Assembly (NCBI RefSeq): GCF_900112755.1
Contig: NZ_FOMW01000005.1
Span: forward strand, 62,001-126,000
DNA: 64,000 bases
Source of the DNA: Sulfitobacter brevis
GTDB taxonomy: Bacteria > Pseudomonadota > Alphaproteobacteria > Rhodobacterales > Rhodobacteraceae
Direction of reading: 5' to 3'
Below are positions 6,516 through 15,325 of this stretch, one piece after another; position 1 is the stretch's first letter; each line of letters opens with the position of its first letter. The position numbers were made by a program, and so were the translations under genes. A model generated the notes under the pieces. The model worked only from the letters and a program-made list of their open reading frames with translations. It was not told the origin of the DNA and ran no database searches.

Positions 6516-7796
6516 ATGATACAGTCCCTTTCCAGCACCATTCACGCGCGGCGCGACGATCTGATCGCCCTGACGCAAGACCTGATCCGCATCCCGACGC
6601 TTAACCCTCCGGGCAGCGACTATCGGCTGATTTGCGAATACCTTGATACACGCCTGAAAAAGCACGGCTTCCAGACCGAGCTGATCCGTGCCTACGGCAC
6701 ACCGGGCGACAGCGAGAAATATCCGCGCTGGAACATCATCGCGCGCCGCGAAGGCACGCACTCGGGCGATTGCGTGCACTTTAACAGCCACACCGATGTT
6801 GTCGAAGTTGGTGCGGGTTGGACCTTTGATCCCTTCGGCGCCGAGATCTCGGACGGGAAAATCTATGGCCGTGGCACCTGTGACATGAAGGGCGGCTTGG
6901 CGACCTCGATCATCGCCGCCGAAGCCTTTATTGAAACCTACCCCGAATACAGCGGCGCCATCGAAATCTCCGGCACGGCAGATGAGGAATCCGGTGGCTA
7001 CGGTGGCGTCGCCTATCTGGCCGAAAAGGGCTATTTCGATCCGGCCCGCGTCCAGCATGTGATCATCCCCGAACCGCTGCACAAAGACCGCATCTGCCTT
7101 GGTCACCGCGGCGGCTGGTGGGCCGAGATCGAAACCAAGGGCGAGATCGCCCATGGCTCGATGCCGTTCTTGGGCGATTGTGCGGTACGGCATATGGGCG
7201 CGGTGCTGTCGGAGTTCGAATCCAAACTCTTCCCAGCCATGGCATCCCGCTTCACCGAAATGCCCGTAGTGCCCGATGGCGCCCGCAATTCGACGATGAA
7301 CATCAACTCGATCCACGGCGGCCAAAAGGAGCAGGACGACGACTTTGACGGCCTGCCCGCGCATTGCGTGCCGGATTCCTGCCGTATCGTCATCGACCGG
7401 CGGTTTTTGGTCGAGGAATCGCTGGATCAGGTCCGCGACGAGGTGACCGCCTTGCTCGAAGGGCTGCGCGCCAACCGTGTCGATTTTGACTATGAGCTGA
7501 CCGAGCTGAACTCGGTCCTGCCCTCAATGACCGACCGTGATGCACCCGTGGTGCGCACGGTGGCCGATGCGATTGAAAAGGTAATGGGCAAGGTGCCTGA
7601 CTACGTCGCCTCGCCCGGCACCTACGATCAAAAACACATCGACCGGATCGGCAAGCTGAAGAACTGCATCGCGTACGGCCCGGGCATTCTGGAAATGGCG
7701 CATAAGCCGGATGAATACATCGGCATTGATGACATGGTCGATGCCGCCTGTGTGATGGGTGCGACGCTGGAAACGTTACTGCTGCCCAAAAGCTAG
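6516..7796 (+). CDS. M20 family metallohydrolase (ArgE/DapE type)
   Basis: The protein has 426 residues. M20 zinc-site motifs are all present: HFNSHTDVVEVG (first His and Asp), YGRGTCDMKGGLA (bridging Asp), GTADEESGGYGG (general base Glu and ligand Glu), VIIPEP, and a late MAHKPDEYIGIDDM. The dimerisation domain lies between about 190 and 310. These enzymes remove acyl or succinyl groups from amino acids, or cleave peptide-like bonds, using two zinc ions in the cytosol. ArgE and DapE proper are about 375-385 residues; this is the longer family often placed in catabolic loci. Its neighbours point to catabolism of an N-acylated amino acid or peptide-like compound. The substrate is inference. 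Confidence 0.88.
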   Translation: MIQSLSSTIHARRDDLIALTQDLIRIPTLNPPGSDYRLICEYLDTRLKKHGFQTELIRAYGTPGDSEKYPRWNIIARREGTHSGDCVHFNSHTDVVEVGAGWTFDPFGAEISDGKIYGRGTCDMKGGLATSIIAAEAFIETYPEYSGAIEISGTADEESGGYGGVAYLAEKGYFDPARVQHVIIPEPLHKDRICLGHRGGWWAEIETKGEIAHGSMPFLGDCAVRHMGAVLSEFESKLFPAMASRFTEMPVVPDGARNSTMNINSIHGGQKEQDDDFDGLPAHCVPDSCRIVIDRRFLVEESLDQVRDEVTALLEGLRANRVDFDYELTELNSVLPSMTDRDAPVVRTVADAIEKVMGKVPDYVASPGTYDQKHIDRIGKLKNCIAYGPGILEMAHKPDEYIGIDDMVDAACVMGATLETLLLPKS

Positions 7797-7808
7797 GCTG
7801 CAGGGCGA

Positions 7809-9074
7809 TCAGTCAAAGGCGCTGGCCGACGCGATGGCCAGCCCGTCGATAATTGCGGTGAGCGCCGAGCCGCGTTGCATTGTTGCCTGCGGGAACCGGC
7901 TCTGCAGCGCAGTTTCGATTACCCCCATCAGGCTCGATCCGCCCACAAGAATAAGCCGTGTGACTTGGCTCGGCTCGATCTGCGCCATGGTCGCCGTCTC
8001 GACGGCAGTCTCGGCAATCTCTGCCGCCATGTCGCTCAGGATGGCCATGAGCATCGCGGCAGGCAGCGGCAAGCGCAAATCCCGTTCCAACACGCCCAGC
8101 TTGATCTCGGGCGGGGCGCTGGCATTGGGCGTATTGGCGGCGATCTTGCCCGCCTCCACGGCAAAGGCGATATCGTGGCCCAACTCTTCTTCCAGCACCA
8201 TCACCAGCCGGTTCAGCAGCTCCGGTTGTTCGGCGTATTTTGCAAGGTCGGCGGCGGCGCGGCGGGTTTCATGGGTATAAAGAAACGGAATTTTCTGCCA
8301 CGTCGCCAGATCGTCAAAGATTGATTGCGGCGCGGCATGGCTTTCGTCACCGAAAACATGGCGGATTTGGCTGCCCAACCCCAAAACCGGCATCACCTGA
8401 TCGAGGCTGATCTCGCGGTCGAAATTTGTGCCCCCCAGCCGCAAACCGTGGCTGACCAGAATATCGATCCCGTCCTGCGCACCCTGCCGGAACAGCGTGA
8501 AATCCGAGGTACCACCGCCGATATCGACGATCAGCGCCAAATCTCCTGCTTCCAGCGTATCGCGATTGGCCAGCGCCGCAGCGGCAGGCTCGGCCATGAA
8601 GGCAACATCCTCAAACCCAGCCGCCTGATAGCATTCGCGCAGATCAACCAAAGCCTGCGCGTTGCGCGCCTCGTTGGCGCTGTGAAACAAAACCGGTCGG
8701 CCCGAGAGTGCATGGGTAAAGGTCTGCCCTGTCGCGGCTTCGGCGCGGGCCTTCAGCTCGGCCAGAAACCCGCCGAAAAGCGCGATAAAATCCATCCGCC
8801 GCCCCAGCACCATCCGGCTTTCACGCATCAACGCTGTGCCCAGAAGGCTTTTCAACGCCCGCATATAGCGCCCTTCGACACCTGCAATCAGCGCCTCCTG
8901 CGCGGGGCTGCCATAGACCAGCTTTTTCTCATATGAATCAATGAACAGCGCGGTGGGCAGGGTCATGCCCCCTGCCTCCATCTCGATCAGCCGCCCTTGG
9001 CCTTCGATGGCATAGCCGACCGCAGAGTTTGATGTGCCGAAATCAACGGCTAATGTGGAGAATGTCTGTGCCAT
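7809..9074 (-). CDS. Hsp70-type ATPase without substrate domain (YegD-like)
   Basis: The protein has 421 residues. The actin-like ATPase domain of Hsp70 fills nearly the whole length: phosphate-1 VDFGTSNSAVG, EPAAAALANR, phosphate-2 LIVDIGGGTSDFTLF, and the adenosine motif LILVGGSSLMGVIE. There is no room for the DnaK peptide-binding domain (about 230 further residues), as in Escherichia coli YegD. I chose ATG 9072-9074 since VDFGTSN then falls at the normal distance; an in-frame ATG at 9110 would add 12 residues. It is convergent with the M20 gene, only 12 bases away, and divergent from the binding-protein gene. Clients and role are unknown. Confidence 0.87.
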   Translation of the reverse strand: MAQTFSTLAVDFGTSNSAVGYAIEGQGRLIEMEAGGMTLPTALFIDSYEKKLVYGSPAQEALIAGVEGRYMRALKSLLGTALMRESRMVLGRRMDFIALFGGFLAELKARAEAATGQTFTHALSGRPVLFHSANEARNAQALVDLRECYQAAGFEDVAFMAEPAAAALANRDTLEAGDLALIVDIGGGTSDFTLFRQGAQDGIDILVSHGLRLGGTNFDREISLDQVMPVLGLGSQIRHVFGDESHAAPQSIFDDLATWQKIPFLYTHETRRAAADLAKYAEQPELLNRLVMVLEEELGHDIAFAVEAGKIAANTPNASAPPEIKLGVLERDLRLPLPAAMLMAILSDMAAEIAETAVETATMAQIEPSQVTRLILVGGSSLMGVIETALQSRFPQATMQRGSALTAIIDGLAIASASAFD

Positions 9075-9208
9075 AATAGGTGCTTTTCTTAAATCCGGAG
9101 CCAGCCTCATAGCGGTTCAAAAGCAGGCATGCCACGCCAAAGCGGCTGCTAGTCAAACAAAACAAACCGCGCTAACGTTCGGACGTCATAAAAACGGGGA
9201 GCCCCACC

Positions 9209-10690
9209 ATGTCACATTTTCGCGCACTTCTGCTTGGCGCCAGCGCGGCGTCGCTGATCGCCGGTGCTGCGTTTGCCCAGCAGACCGACATCACCGTCGC
9301 GATGCAGCTTGAGCCGCCACACCTTGATCCCACCTCGGCAGCCGCCGGTGCGATCGATTCCGTTCTCTACTCCAACGTGTTCGAAGGGCTGACCCGCTTC
9401 ATGGGCGATGGCTCGGTCGTGCCCGGACTGGCGCAATCCTGGGAAATCTCCGAAGACGGAATGACCTATACATTCAAGCTGCGTGACGGTGTGACCTTCC
9501 ATGACGGCTCCACGATGGACGCCGAAGATGTTAAATTCACCCTCGACCGGATCCTCGCCGAAGACAGCGCAAATGCACAAAAGGCGCTGTATACCGGCAT
9601 CACCGGCGTCACCGTGATTGACCCGATGACCGTTGAGGTAAAGCTGGCCGAACCGAACGGCAACCTGCTGTTCAATCTGGCTTGGGGTGACGCAGTGATC
9701 GTGGCACCCGAAAGCATCGACAACATCAAGCAAGCCCCCGTCGGCACTGGTGCTTTCAAGTTCGATAGCTGGACCCAAGGCGACAAGGTCGAACTGTCCA
9801 AATACGCCGAGTATTGGGGCACCCCCGCAAAGCTCGACAAGGTGACCTTCAAGTTCATTTCCGACCCGACTGCCGCCTTTGCAGCGATGATGGCCGAAGA
9901 TATCGATGCCTTCGCTAGTTTCCCTGCCCCTGAAAACCTGCCGCAGTTCGAGGCAGACCCACGCTTTCAGGTCTTGATCGGCTCGACCGAGGGTGAAACG
10001 ATTTTGGCGATGAACAACAAGCAGGCACCGTTTGACAACAAAATGGTGCGCCAAGCTGTTTCCCACGCGATTGACCGTCAGGCGATTATCGATGGTGCGA
10101 TGTTTGGCTACGGCACCCCGATCGGTACGCATTTCGCGCCGCACAATCCGGCCTATGTCGATGAACTTGCGCTGAGCGCTTATGATCCTGAACAGGCCAA
10201 GGCGATGCTGGCCGAAGCCGGATTTCCCGACGGTTTTGAAACCACGCTGGACCTGCCCCCTCCCTCCTATGCCCGTCGTGGCGGCGAGATTATTGCCGCG
10301 CAGCTGGCCGAAGTTGGTATCACCGCCAAAATCAATAACGTCGAATGGGCGCAGTGGCTTGAAACAGTGTTCAAGGGCAAGAACTTTGGCATGACGATCA
10401 TCAGCCATACCGAGCCGATGGACATCGCGATCTATGCAAATCCGGATTACTACTTCCAGTATGACAATCCGGCATTCCAAGAGCTGATGACCAAGCTTAA
10501 CAGCACCACGGACGCCGCCCAGCGCGACGCGATTTTAGGTGAGGCCCAGAAGATGATCGCGGAGGATGCAGTGAACGGGTATCTGTTCCAGCTTGCTGCG
10601 CTGTCAGTTGCCAAAGCGGGCGTTCAGGGGCTTTGGACGAACGCACCGACCCAGGCCGCCGATATGACCGGTGTCAGCTGGGCTGAGTAA
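9209..10690 (+). CDS. Peptide-type ABC transporter, periplasmic binding protein
   Basis: The 493-residue protein starts with a Sec signal peptide (LLLGASAASLIAGAAFA, cleavage near residue 23) followed by a family 5 solute-binding fold. Landmarks are the N-terminal LEPPHLDPTSAAAGA, VFEGLTRF, WEISEDGMTYTFKLRDGVTF, PVGTGAFKFDSW and VRQAVSHAIDRQAII. Family 5 proteins bind peptides, nickel, opines or other amino-acid derivatives. GGGGAG precedes the start. A terminator-like hairpin at 10738-10770 follows. The matching permease genes begin only at 11968, beyond two inverted genes, so this subunit is expressed separately or before the permeases. The ligand is not deducible by eye. Confidence 0.93.
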   Translation: MSHFRALLLGASAASLIAGAAFAQQTDITVAMQLEPPHLDPTSAAAGAIDSVLYSNVFEGLTRFMGDGSVVPGLAQSWEISEDGMTYTFKLRDGVTFHDGSTMDAEDVKFTLDRILAEDSANAQKALYTGITGVTVIDPMTVEVKLAEPNGNLLFNLAWGDAVIVAPESIDNIKQAPVGTGAFKFDSWTQGDKVELSKYAEYWGTPAKLDKVTFKFISDPTAAFAAMMAEDIDAFASFPAPENLPQFEADPRFQVLIGSTEGETILAMNNKQAPFDNKMVRQAVSHAIDRQAIIDGAMFGYGTPIGTHFAPHNPAYVDELALSAYDPEQAKAMLAEAGFPDGFETTLDLPPPSYARRGGEIIAAQLAEVGITAKINNVEWAQWLETVFKGKNFGMTIISHTEPMDIAIYANPDYYFQYDNPAFQELMTKLNSTTDAAQRDAILGEAQKMIAEDAVNGYLFQLAALSVAKAGVQGLWTNAPTQAADMTGVSWAE

Positions 10691-10737
10691 ACGCACATGG
10701 TGAGGGTGGCGCTTCTCAGGCGACCCACACCGAAACA

Positions 10738-10770
10738 CAAAAAAGGGGCGCCAAATGGTGCCCCTTTTTC
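10738..10770. terminator. Bidirectional terminator
   Basis: AAAAAGGGGCGCC and GGTGCCCCTTTTT form a long stem (one mismatch or wobble) around AAAT, with T runs on both strands. It ends the binding-protein transcript on + and the HdeA-like transcript on -. Confidence 0.88.
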
Positions 10771-10790
10771 GTTACGAACGAGTGGTTCGG

Positions 10791-11240
10791 TTACTTGGTG
10801 CCGTCAAGACCGGCAGCAGCTTCGGAAACCATCGCGTCGAGGTTCTGGTCGCAAACAGTGATGAATGCTTCGAGATCTTCTTCGGTCATGGGCTCTGAAT
10901 CCATGTTCGAAGCAGCTTCGTTGCCGCCCGTTGCTTCAACAGCTTTTGGCTCGCCATCGCTGATGCTGCCAACTTCGGCAGTGCTATCAGTCGCTTCGGC
11001 TTCGGTCGTGGTGCCACCAGTGGCTTCGACTGCCATGGCTTCGCCTTCAAGGCTCTGGCCATCAGCGCCGCTGCTGACTTCGGCAATCGCCATCGTGGCA
11101 ACTGTCATCATGTCTTCGCTGCTCAAGGCTTTGAATTCTGCGCAGCTCATTGAGGCGCTCATGTGCGCGTCGGCGAAGGCAGGCGCGGAGACTGTGCCCA
11201 TCAATGCGGCGATTGTAAGTGATTTAAATACGGTATTCAT
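10791..11240 (-). CDS. Secreted HdeA-like acid-stress protein, copy 1
   Basis: The 149-residue protein has a signal peptide (MNTVFKSLTIAALMGT then SAPAFADA, cleavage near 23-25). Two cysteines, Cys33 in SMSCAEFKALSSEDM and Cys130 in FITVCDQNLDAMV, sit in segments that look like the two disulfide-linked helices of HdeA, a periplasmic chaperone. Between them is a low-complexity, acidic, Thr/Ala/Glu-rich insertion of about 60 residues with an internal repeat (AVEATGG at about 70 and 100). Real HdeA has only about 50 residues between its cysteines. A paralogue lies just upstream on the same strand. A GGAAC-N16-GGTT element precedes it, suggesting stress control. The HdeA link is inferred from pattern. 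Confidence 0.72.
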   Translation of the reverse strand: MNTVFKSLTIAALMGTVSAPAFADAHMSASMSCAEFKALSSEDMMTVATMAIAEVSSGADGQSLEGEAMAVEATGGTTTEAEATDSTAEVGSISDGEPKAVEATGGNEAASNMDSEPMTEEDLEAFITVCDQNLDAMVSEAAAGLDGTK

Positions 11241-11277
11241 TTTTACGCTCCAGTGCGATTGACTATATCACGGGGAG

Positions 11278-11302
11278 AACCCCGCCCACGCCATAAGGTT
11301 CC
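11278..11302 (-). promoter_or_regulatory. EcfG-like promoter of HdeA-like copy 1
   Basis: Reading leftward, GGAAC (11302-11298), a 16-base spacer and GGTT (11281-11278) match GGAAC-N16/17-CGTT with one difference. The leader to the start at 11240 would be about 30 bases, as for phyR. Confidence 0.6.
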
Positions 11303-11322
11303 CAGCCATATGCAAACGTGAC

Positions 11323-11356
11323 AATTAAAAGCGAGGGCACCCGCAGGCACCCTCGC
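11323..11356 (-). terminator. Terminator after HdeA-like copy 2
   Basis: On the - strand GCGAGGG pairs with CCCTCGC around a 12-base loop, followed by TTTTAATT. It isolates the two HdeA-like genes, so each needs its own promoter. Confidence 0.7.
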
Positions 11357-11386
11357 ATTTTAGTATCAGGTAGGTTTCGTAACAGA

Positions 11387-11797
11387 TTAGCGTGTGCCGA
11401 ACTGGCCTGCCGCAGCTTCGGATACCATTGCATCCCAGTTGCGCGAACATACGCGGTTCAAGACTTTGATTTCTTCTGCAAAGCGGGTCATGTCGTCGTC
11501 GGCAGGCCGCGTGCTTGTCGCCATCGCAGTGCCTTCGAGCGATGCGGTGCCGTCGCTTTCAACAGCCGCAGTGCCCACTGAGGATTCAGTCGCGGTGGCT
11601 GTGCCGTCGGATGGCTGGCCATCGTCGTTCAATTCACTGACGGCCATGACCGCAATGGTATCACGCTCTGCGCCGCTCAGCTGGTTATAGTCTTCGCAGG
11701 TCATGGAATTCAGGTCCATGTGTGCGGCGGCAAACAGTGGTGTCGAAAGGGTGCCCATCAGGCCTGCGATCGCGAGAGTTTTGAAAGTGTTTGTCAT
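11387..11797 (-). CDS. Secreted HdeA-like acid-stress protein, copy 2
   Basis: The protein has 136 residues with a signal peptide (MTNTFKTLAIAGLMGT, then STPLFAAA). Cys34 in SMTCEDYNQLSGAERD and Cys117 in LNRVCSRNWDAMVSEAAAG match the positions in copy 1; the C-terminal DAMVSEAAAG is identical in both. The insertion between the cysteines is Thr/Ala/Ser/Asp/Glu-rich and unlike that of copy 1 in detail, so the ends are conserved while the linker drifts. ATG 11795-11797 has AGGAGA upstream; a longer frame to 11920 lacks a signal peptide at its start. A GGAAC-N17-AGTT element lies upstream. Tandem duplication is the simplest origin. Confidence 0.72.
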   Translation of the reverse strand: MTNTFKTLAIAGLMGTLSTPLFAAAHMDLNSMTCEDYNQLSGAERDTIAVMAVSELNDDGQPSDGTATATESSVGTAAVESDGTASLEGTAMATSTRPADDDMTRFAEEIKVLNRVCSRNWDAMVSEAAAGQFGTR

Positions 11798-11824
11798 AAT
11801 AATCTCCTGGTTGGTTGGGAATAT

Positions 11825-11850
11825 AACTGAGCGGCCAACAAATTGGTTCC
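11825..11850 (-). promoter_or_regulatory. EcfG-like promoter of HdeA-like copy 2
   Basis: Reading leftward, GGAAC (11850-11846), 17 bases and AGTT (11828-11825) match the EcfG consensus with one difference in the -10 element. The leader would be about 20-25 bases. Confidence 0.58.
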
Positions 11851-11967
11851 TAACAATCTGCATAAAAGCGACATCACATGCCGCAAACGAGGCACGTGAT
11901 GGAATTTTCACAAATAACATTTGGCCGGACTGGACGCCGCCGCACGGCCCGCATACCGTCCGCCCTA

Positions 11968-12915
11968 ATGCTTCGATATACCCTCAAACGCTTTGTCTCT
12001 TTGGTGCTTTCGCTGGTCGTGGCTTCAATGGTGATTTTCACGGTGATCGAGATCGCACCGGGTGATCCGGCGTCGTTTATGCTCGGGATCAATGCCCAGC
12101 CCGAAACCCTCGCCGCTTTGCGTGCCGAACTGGGATTGGAAGGCTCCAAGACCACCCGCTATCTGGCGTGGATCGGCGGCATGGTGACGGGCGATTTCGG
12201 CACTTCCTATACCTACCGCACCCCGGTGTTGGACATGGTCGGCGACAGGCTTTGGGTCTCTCTGCCTCTGGCCAGTCTGGCGCTTCTGCTCAGCACCCTC
12301 ATTGCATTTCCGGCGGGGATTTATGCGGCGTCTCGGCGCGGGCAAGCGGGCGATATGGGCGTGATGGGGGCCACACAGCTTGGCGTAGCGGTGCCCAACT
12401 TCTGGTTTGCGATGATGCTGGTGCTGGTATTCGCGATCAACCTGCGCTGGTTTTCGGCGGGCGGTTTTGTGGGATGGGACAAAGGCCTGCTGGCAGGATT
12501 GCACGCGCTGACCCTGCCCGCCATCGCATTGGCGCTGCCACAGGCGGCCATTCTAGCCCGCGTCATGCGCTCCTCCCTGCTGGATGTGCTGGGCGAGGAT
12601 TTCATGCGGACCGCGCGGGCGAAGGGGCTGAGCGAGCGGCAAGCGCTGTGGCGGCACGGGCTGCGCAATGCATTGATACCGGTGCTGACAATCATCGGCT
12701 TGCAGTTTTCCTTTCTGTTGGCAGGGTCGATCATCATCGAACAGGTATTTTACCTGCCGGGCCTTGGGCGGTTGATCTTTCAATCGATCTCGGCGCGCGA
12801 TCTGATTGTGGTGGAGTCAGTGGTGATGCTGTTGGTCTTCTCGGTGATCATGATGAACTTTCTGGTCGACTTGGCTTACGCCGCCGTTGACCCGCGACTG
12901 AGGGCCCGCACATGA
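11968..12915 (+). CDS. Peptide-type ABC transporter permease (DppB type)
   Basis: The 315-residue protein begins MLRYTLKRFVSLVLSLVVAS with the typical first membrane helix of DppB/OppB permeases, followed by FTVIEIAPGDPASFMLG, GDFGTSY, and the cytoplasmic coupling loop with FMRTARAKGLSERQALWRHG (EAA-type motif) near residue 215. It ends with DPRLRART. I chose ATG 11968 because the helix begins directly after it; an in-frame ATG at 11878 would add 30 unlikely residues. Its stop overlaps the next start by four bases. It forms the inner-membrane pore with the DppC-type partner. Confidence 0.93.
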   Translation: MLRYTLKRFVSLVLSLVVASMVIFTVIEIAPGDPASFMLGINAQPETLAALRAELGLEGSKTTRYLAWIGGMVTGDFGTSYTYRTPVLDMVGDRLWVSLPLASLALLLSTLIAFPAGIYAASRRGQAGDMGVMGATQLGVAVPNFWFAMMLVLVFAINLRWFSAGGFVGWDKGLLAGLHALTLPAIALALPQAAILARVMRSSLLDVLGEDFMRTARAKGLSERQALWRHGLRNALIPVLTIIGLQFSFLLAGSIIIEQVFYLPGLGRLIFQSISARDLIVVESVVMLLVFSVIMMNFLVDLAYAAVDPRLRART

Positions 12916-13727
12916 ACCGCAACCTGATCACCGGCGCGGTTCTGTCGGGCATCTTCGTTGCTGCCGCGCTGATCAGCTTTGTCTGGACCCCGTTCGATCA
13001 CAGCACCCTGAACATCGCCAACAAGCTCAAGCCCCCAAGCGGCGCGCACCTGCTGGGGACCGATCATTTTGGCCGCGATATCCTGAGCATGATCATGGTC
13101 GGCGCGCGCACGTCGATTGCGGTGGCGTTTGTCGCGGTGGGGATCGGCATGGGCGTGGGCGTGCCGCTTGGCCTCTGGGCTGCGGCCCGCAACGGCACGT
13201 GGCTGGATGAGTTAATCATGCGCGGTAACGATCTGGTCTTCGCCTTCCCCAGTCTGGTCATCGCGATTCTCATCACGGCGATCTTCGGCGCGGGCGCGGT
13301 CAATGCCATCATCGCCATCGGCATCTTTAACATTCCGGTTTTTGCCCGCATCACCCGCGGCGCGGCGCTGTCGCTCTGGCAGCGTGAGTTTATTCTGGCG
13401 GCCCGTGTGGCCGGAAAATCCGCCGCGCGTATTTCGGGCGAACATATCCTGCCCAATGTCGCCAACCTGCTGATCGTTCAAGGCACGATCCAATTTTCCT
13501 TAGGCATCCTTGCCGAAGCGGGGCTGAGCTATGTCGGCCTTGGCGCGCAGCCGCCAACCCCCTCTTGGGGCCGGATGCTCGCTGATGCCCAGACGCTGGT
13601 CAGCATCGCGCCGCATATGGCGCTTGTACCGGGTTTTGCGATCATCTTTACCGTGCTGGGGCTGAACCTGATGGGCGACGGCCTGCGCGATTTGCTTGAC
13701 CCACGTTTGCGGGTGGCGCGGGTATGA
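12912..13727 (+). CDS. Peptide-type ABC transporter permease (DppC type)
   Basis: The protein has 271 residues. It shows the DppC layout: an N-terminal helix, a short periplasmic part with HLLGTDHFGRDILSMIMVGA, four or five more helices, and an EAA-type loop REFILAARVAGKSAARISG near residue 160. The SYVGLGAQPPTPSWGRML and GLRDLLDPRLRV signatures close the protein. It overlaps both neighbours by four bases. At 271 residues it is slightly shorter than DppC (300), mostly at the N-terminus. Confidence 0.93.
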   Translation: MNRNLITGAVLSGIFVAAALISFVWTPFDHSTLNIANKLKPPSGAHLLGTDHFGRDILSMIMVGARTSIAVAFVAVGIGMGVGVPLGLWAAARNGTWLDELIMRGNDLVFAFPSLVIAILITAIFGAGAVNAIIAIGIFNIPVFARITRGAALSLWQREFILAARVAGKSAARISGEHILPNVANLLIVQGTIQFSLGILAEAGLSYVGLGAQPPTPSWGRMLADAQTLVSIAPHMALVPGFAIIFTVLGLNLMGDGLRDLLDPRLRVARV

Positions 13728-15325
13728 GCTTGCTGGACATCACCAACCTGTCGCTGTCGATCCACGACTACAGCGTATTGCACGATGTGACCCTGACCGT
13801 TGATGCGGGCGAGATCGTGGCAATTACCGGTGAGAGCGGCTCTGGCAAGTCGATGACCGCTCTCGCCGCGATGCAGCTGCTGCCCAAGGGCAGCCGGACC
13901 TCGGGCAATATCATGCTCGGCGAGCGTGATCTCACCCGCCTGTCCGAGCGGGCGCTCTGTGATATTCGCGGCAACGAGATCGGCATGGTGTTTCAAGAAC
14001 CGATGACCGCGCTCAATCCGGTGCAGACCATTGGCCAGCAGGTGGCCGAGACGATCCGCGTCCACCACCCCGAGATTACCCGCGCCGCCGCGATGGCGCG
14101 TGCCGCCGAAACGCTGGCCCGGGTCGGCCTGCCGTCCGAGCGTTTCCCTCTGTCGCGCTACCCGCATGAGCTCAGCGGTGGCCAGCGCCAGCGCGTGGTG
14201 ATCGCCATGGCCATCGCCCTGCAACCCCGCCTGTTGATCGCCGACGAGCCAACCACAGCACTTGATGTCACCACACAGGCGCAGATCCTCGCATTGCTCA
14301 AACGCCTGACCCAAGAAGACGGCATGGGCCTGTTGATGATCACCCATGATCTGGCCGTTGTGGCGGATATGGCCGACCGGATCGTGGTAATGCGGCAGGG
14401 CAAGGTCGTCGAACAGGGTGCCACACACCAGTTGCTGCGCGACATGCGCCACCCCTACACCAAGATGCTTTTTGCCGCGTCGGGCCATTTGGTCAACCTG
14501 CCACCCGCGCCACCGCCGCGCCCCTTGCTGAAGGTCGAAAACGTCAGCCGTGCCTACCGTCTGCCGCGCAGCAGCCTGTTTGGCGCGCCGTCCTCAATGA
14601 CAGCTGTCGATGATGTGTCCTTTACCATCCAGCGCGGCGAGCGGTTGGGGCTGGTCGGCGAATCCGGCTGTGGCAAATCCACCCTGACCCGCGCGCTGCT
14701 GGGGTTGGAGCAAGTGCAATCAGGTGCCATTACGCTCGATGGTGAACCAGTATTTTCCGGCGACAAACCCAACCTCGCGGTGCGGCGCAAGATGCAGGTG
14801 GTGTTCCAGGACCCCTTCGGCAGTTTCAACCCCCGCCACCGTGTCGAGCGGCTTATCACCGAATCGTTTCACCTGTTGCCCACTCCGCCGCGCGGCGCCG
14901 AACGCCAAAAGATGATTGACGAGGCGCTTATCGCTGTGGGCCTCAAACCCTCCGACGCCCGCAAATACATCCACGAGTTTTCCGGCGGTCAGCGCCAGCG
15001 CATCGCCATCGCCCGCGCGTTGATCATCCGGCCCGATCTCATCTTGTTTGACGAAGCCGTCAGCGCGCTGGATGTCTCGGTACGGGCGCAAATCCTTGAT
15101 CTGCTGGCCGAACTCTGTGCCGCCTACGACCTGACCTATCTGTTCATTTCGCATGACCTTTCGGTGGTCCGCACCGTCACTGACCGCGTGCTGGTAATGA
15201 AATCCGGCAAAATCGTCGAGGAAGGGCCGACCGCGCAGGTTTTCGAGAACCCGCAGCATCCCTATACCCGCAAGCTGATCGCCGCAGCCCCTGTGCTGCC
15301 TGACACGTCAAAGGTTCCGGTATGA
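13724..15325 (+). CDS. ABC transporter double ATPase (DppD-DppF fusion)
   Basis: One 533-residue polypeptide contains two nucleotide-binding domains. Domain 1 (about 1-255) has Walker A GESGSGKS, signature LSGGQRQR and Walker [13 protein letters not shown]. Domain 2 (about 265-530) has [16 protein letters not shown] and [12 protein letters not shown]. In the classical Dpp system these are separate proteins; fusions are common in Rhodobacterales. Each domain ends with the HPYT(R/K) oligopeptide-transporter motif. It energises uptake by the preceding permeases. Four-base overlaps on both sides show a tight operon. Confidence 0.93.
   Translation: MSLLDITNLSLSIHDYSVLHDVTLTVDAGEIVAITGESGSGKSMTALAAMQLLPKGSRTSGNIMLGERDLTRLSERALCDIRGNEIGMVFQEPMTALNPVQTIGQQVAETIRVHHPEITRAAAMARAAETLARVGLPSERFPLSRYPHELSGGQRQRVVIAMAIALQPRLLIADEPTTALDVTTQAQILALLKRLTQEDGMGLLMITHDLAVVADMADRIVVMRQGKVVEQGATHQLLRDMRHPYTKMLFAASGHLVNLPPAPPPRPLLKVENVSRAYRLPRSSLFGAPSSMTAVDDVSFTIQRGERLGLVGESGCGKSTLTRALLGLEQVQSGAITLDGEPVFSGDKPNLAVRRKMQVVFQDPFGSFNPRHRVERLITESFHLLPTPPRGAERQKMIDEALIAVGLKPSDARKYIHEFSGGQRQRIAIARALIIRPDLILFDEAVSALDVSVRAQILDLLAELCAAYDLTYLFISHDLSVVRTVTDRVLVMKSGKIVEEGPTAQVFENPQHPYTRKLIAAAPVLPDTSKVPV

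Noticed and set aside
6456..7364. A 302-codon open frame on the - strand opposite the M20 hydrolase
   Set aside because: It is a shadow frame; zinc-site motifs of the M20 protein on the + strand are complete.
9212..10480. A 422-codon open frame on the - strand opposite the first binding protein
   Set aside because: Composition is His/Arg/Gly-rich without motifs; the + strand gene has a signal peptide and family landmarks.
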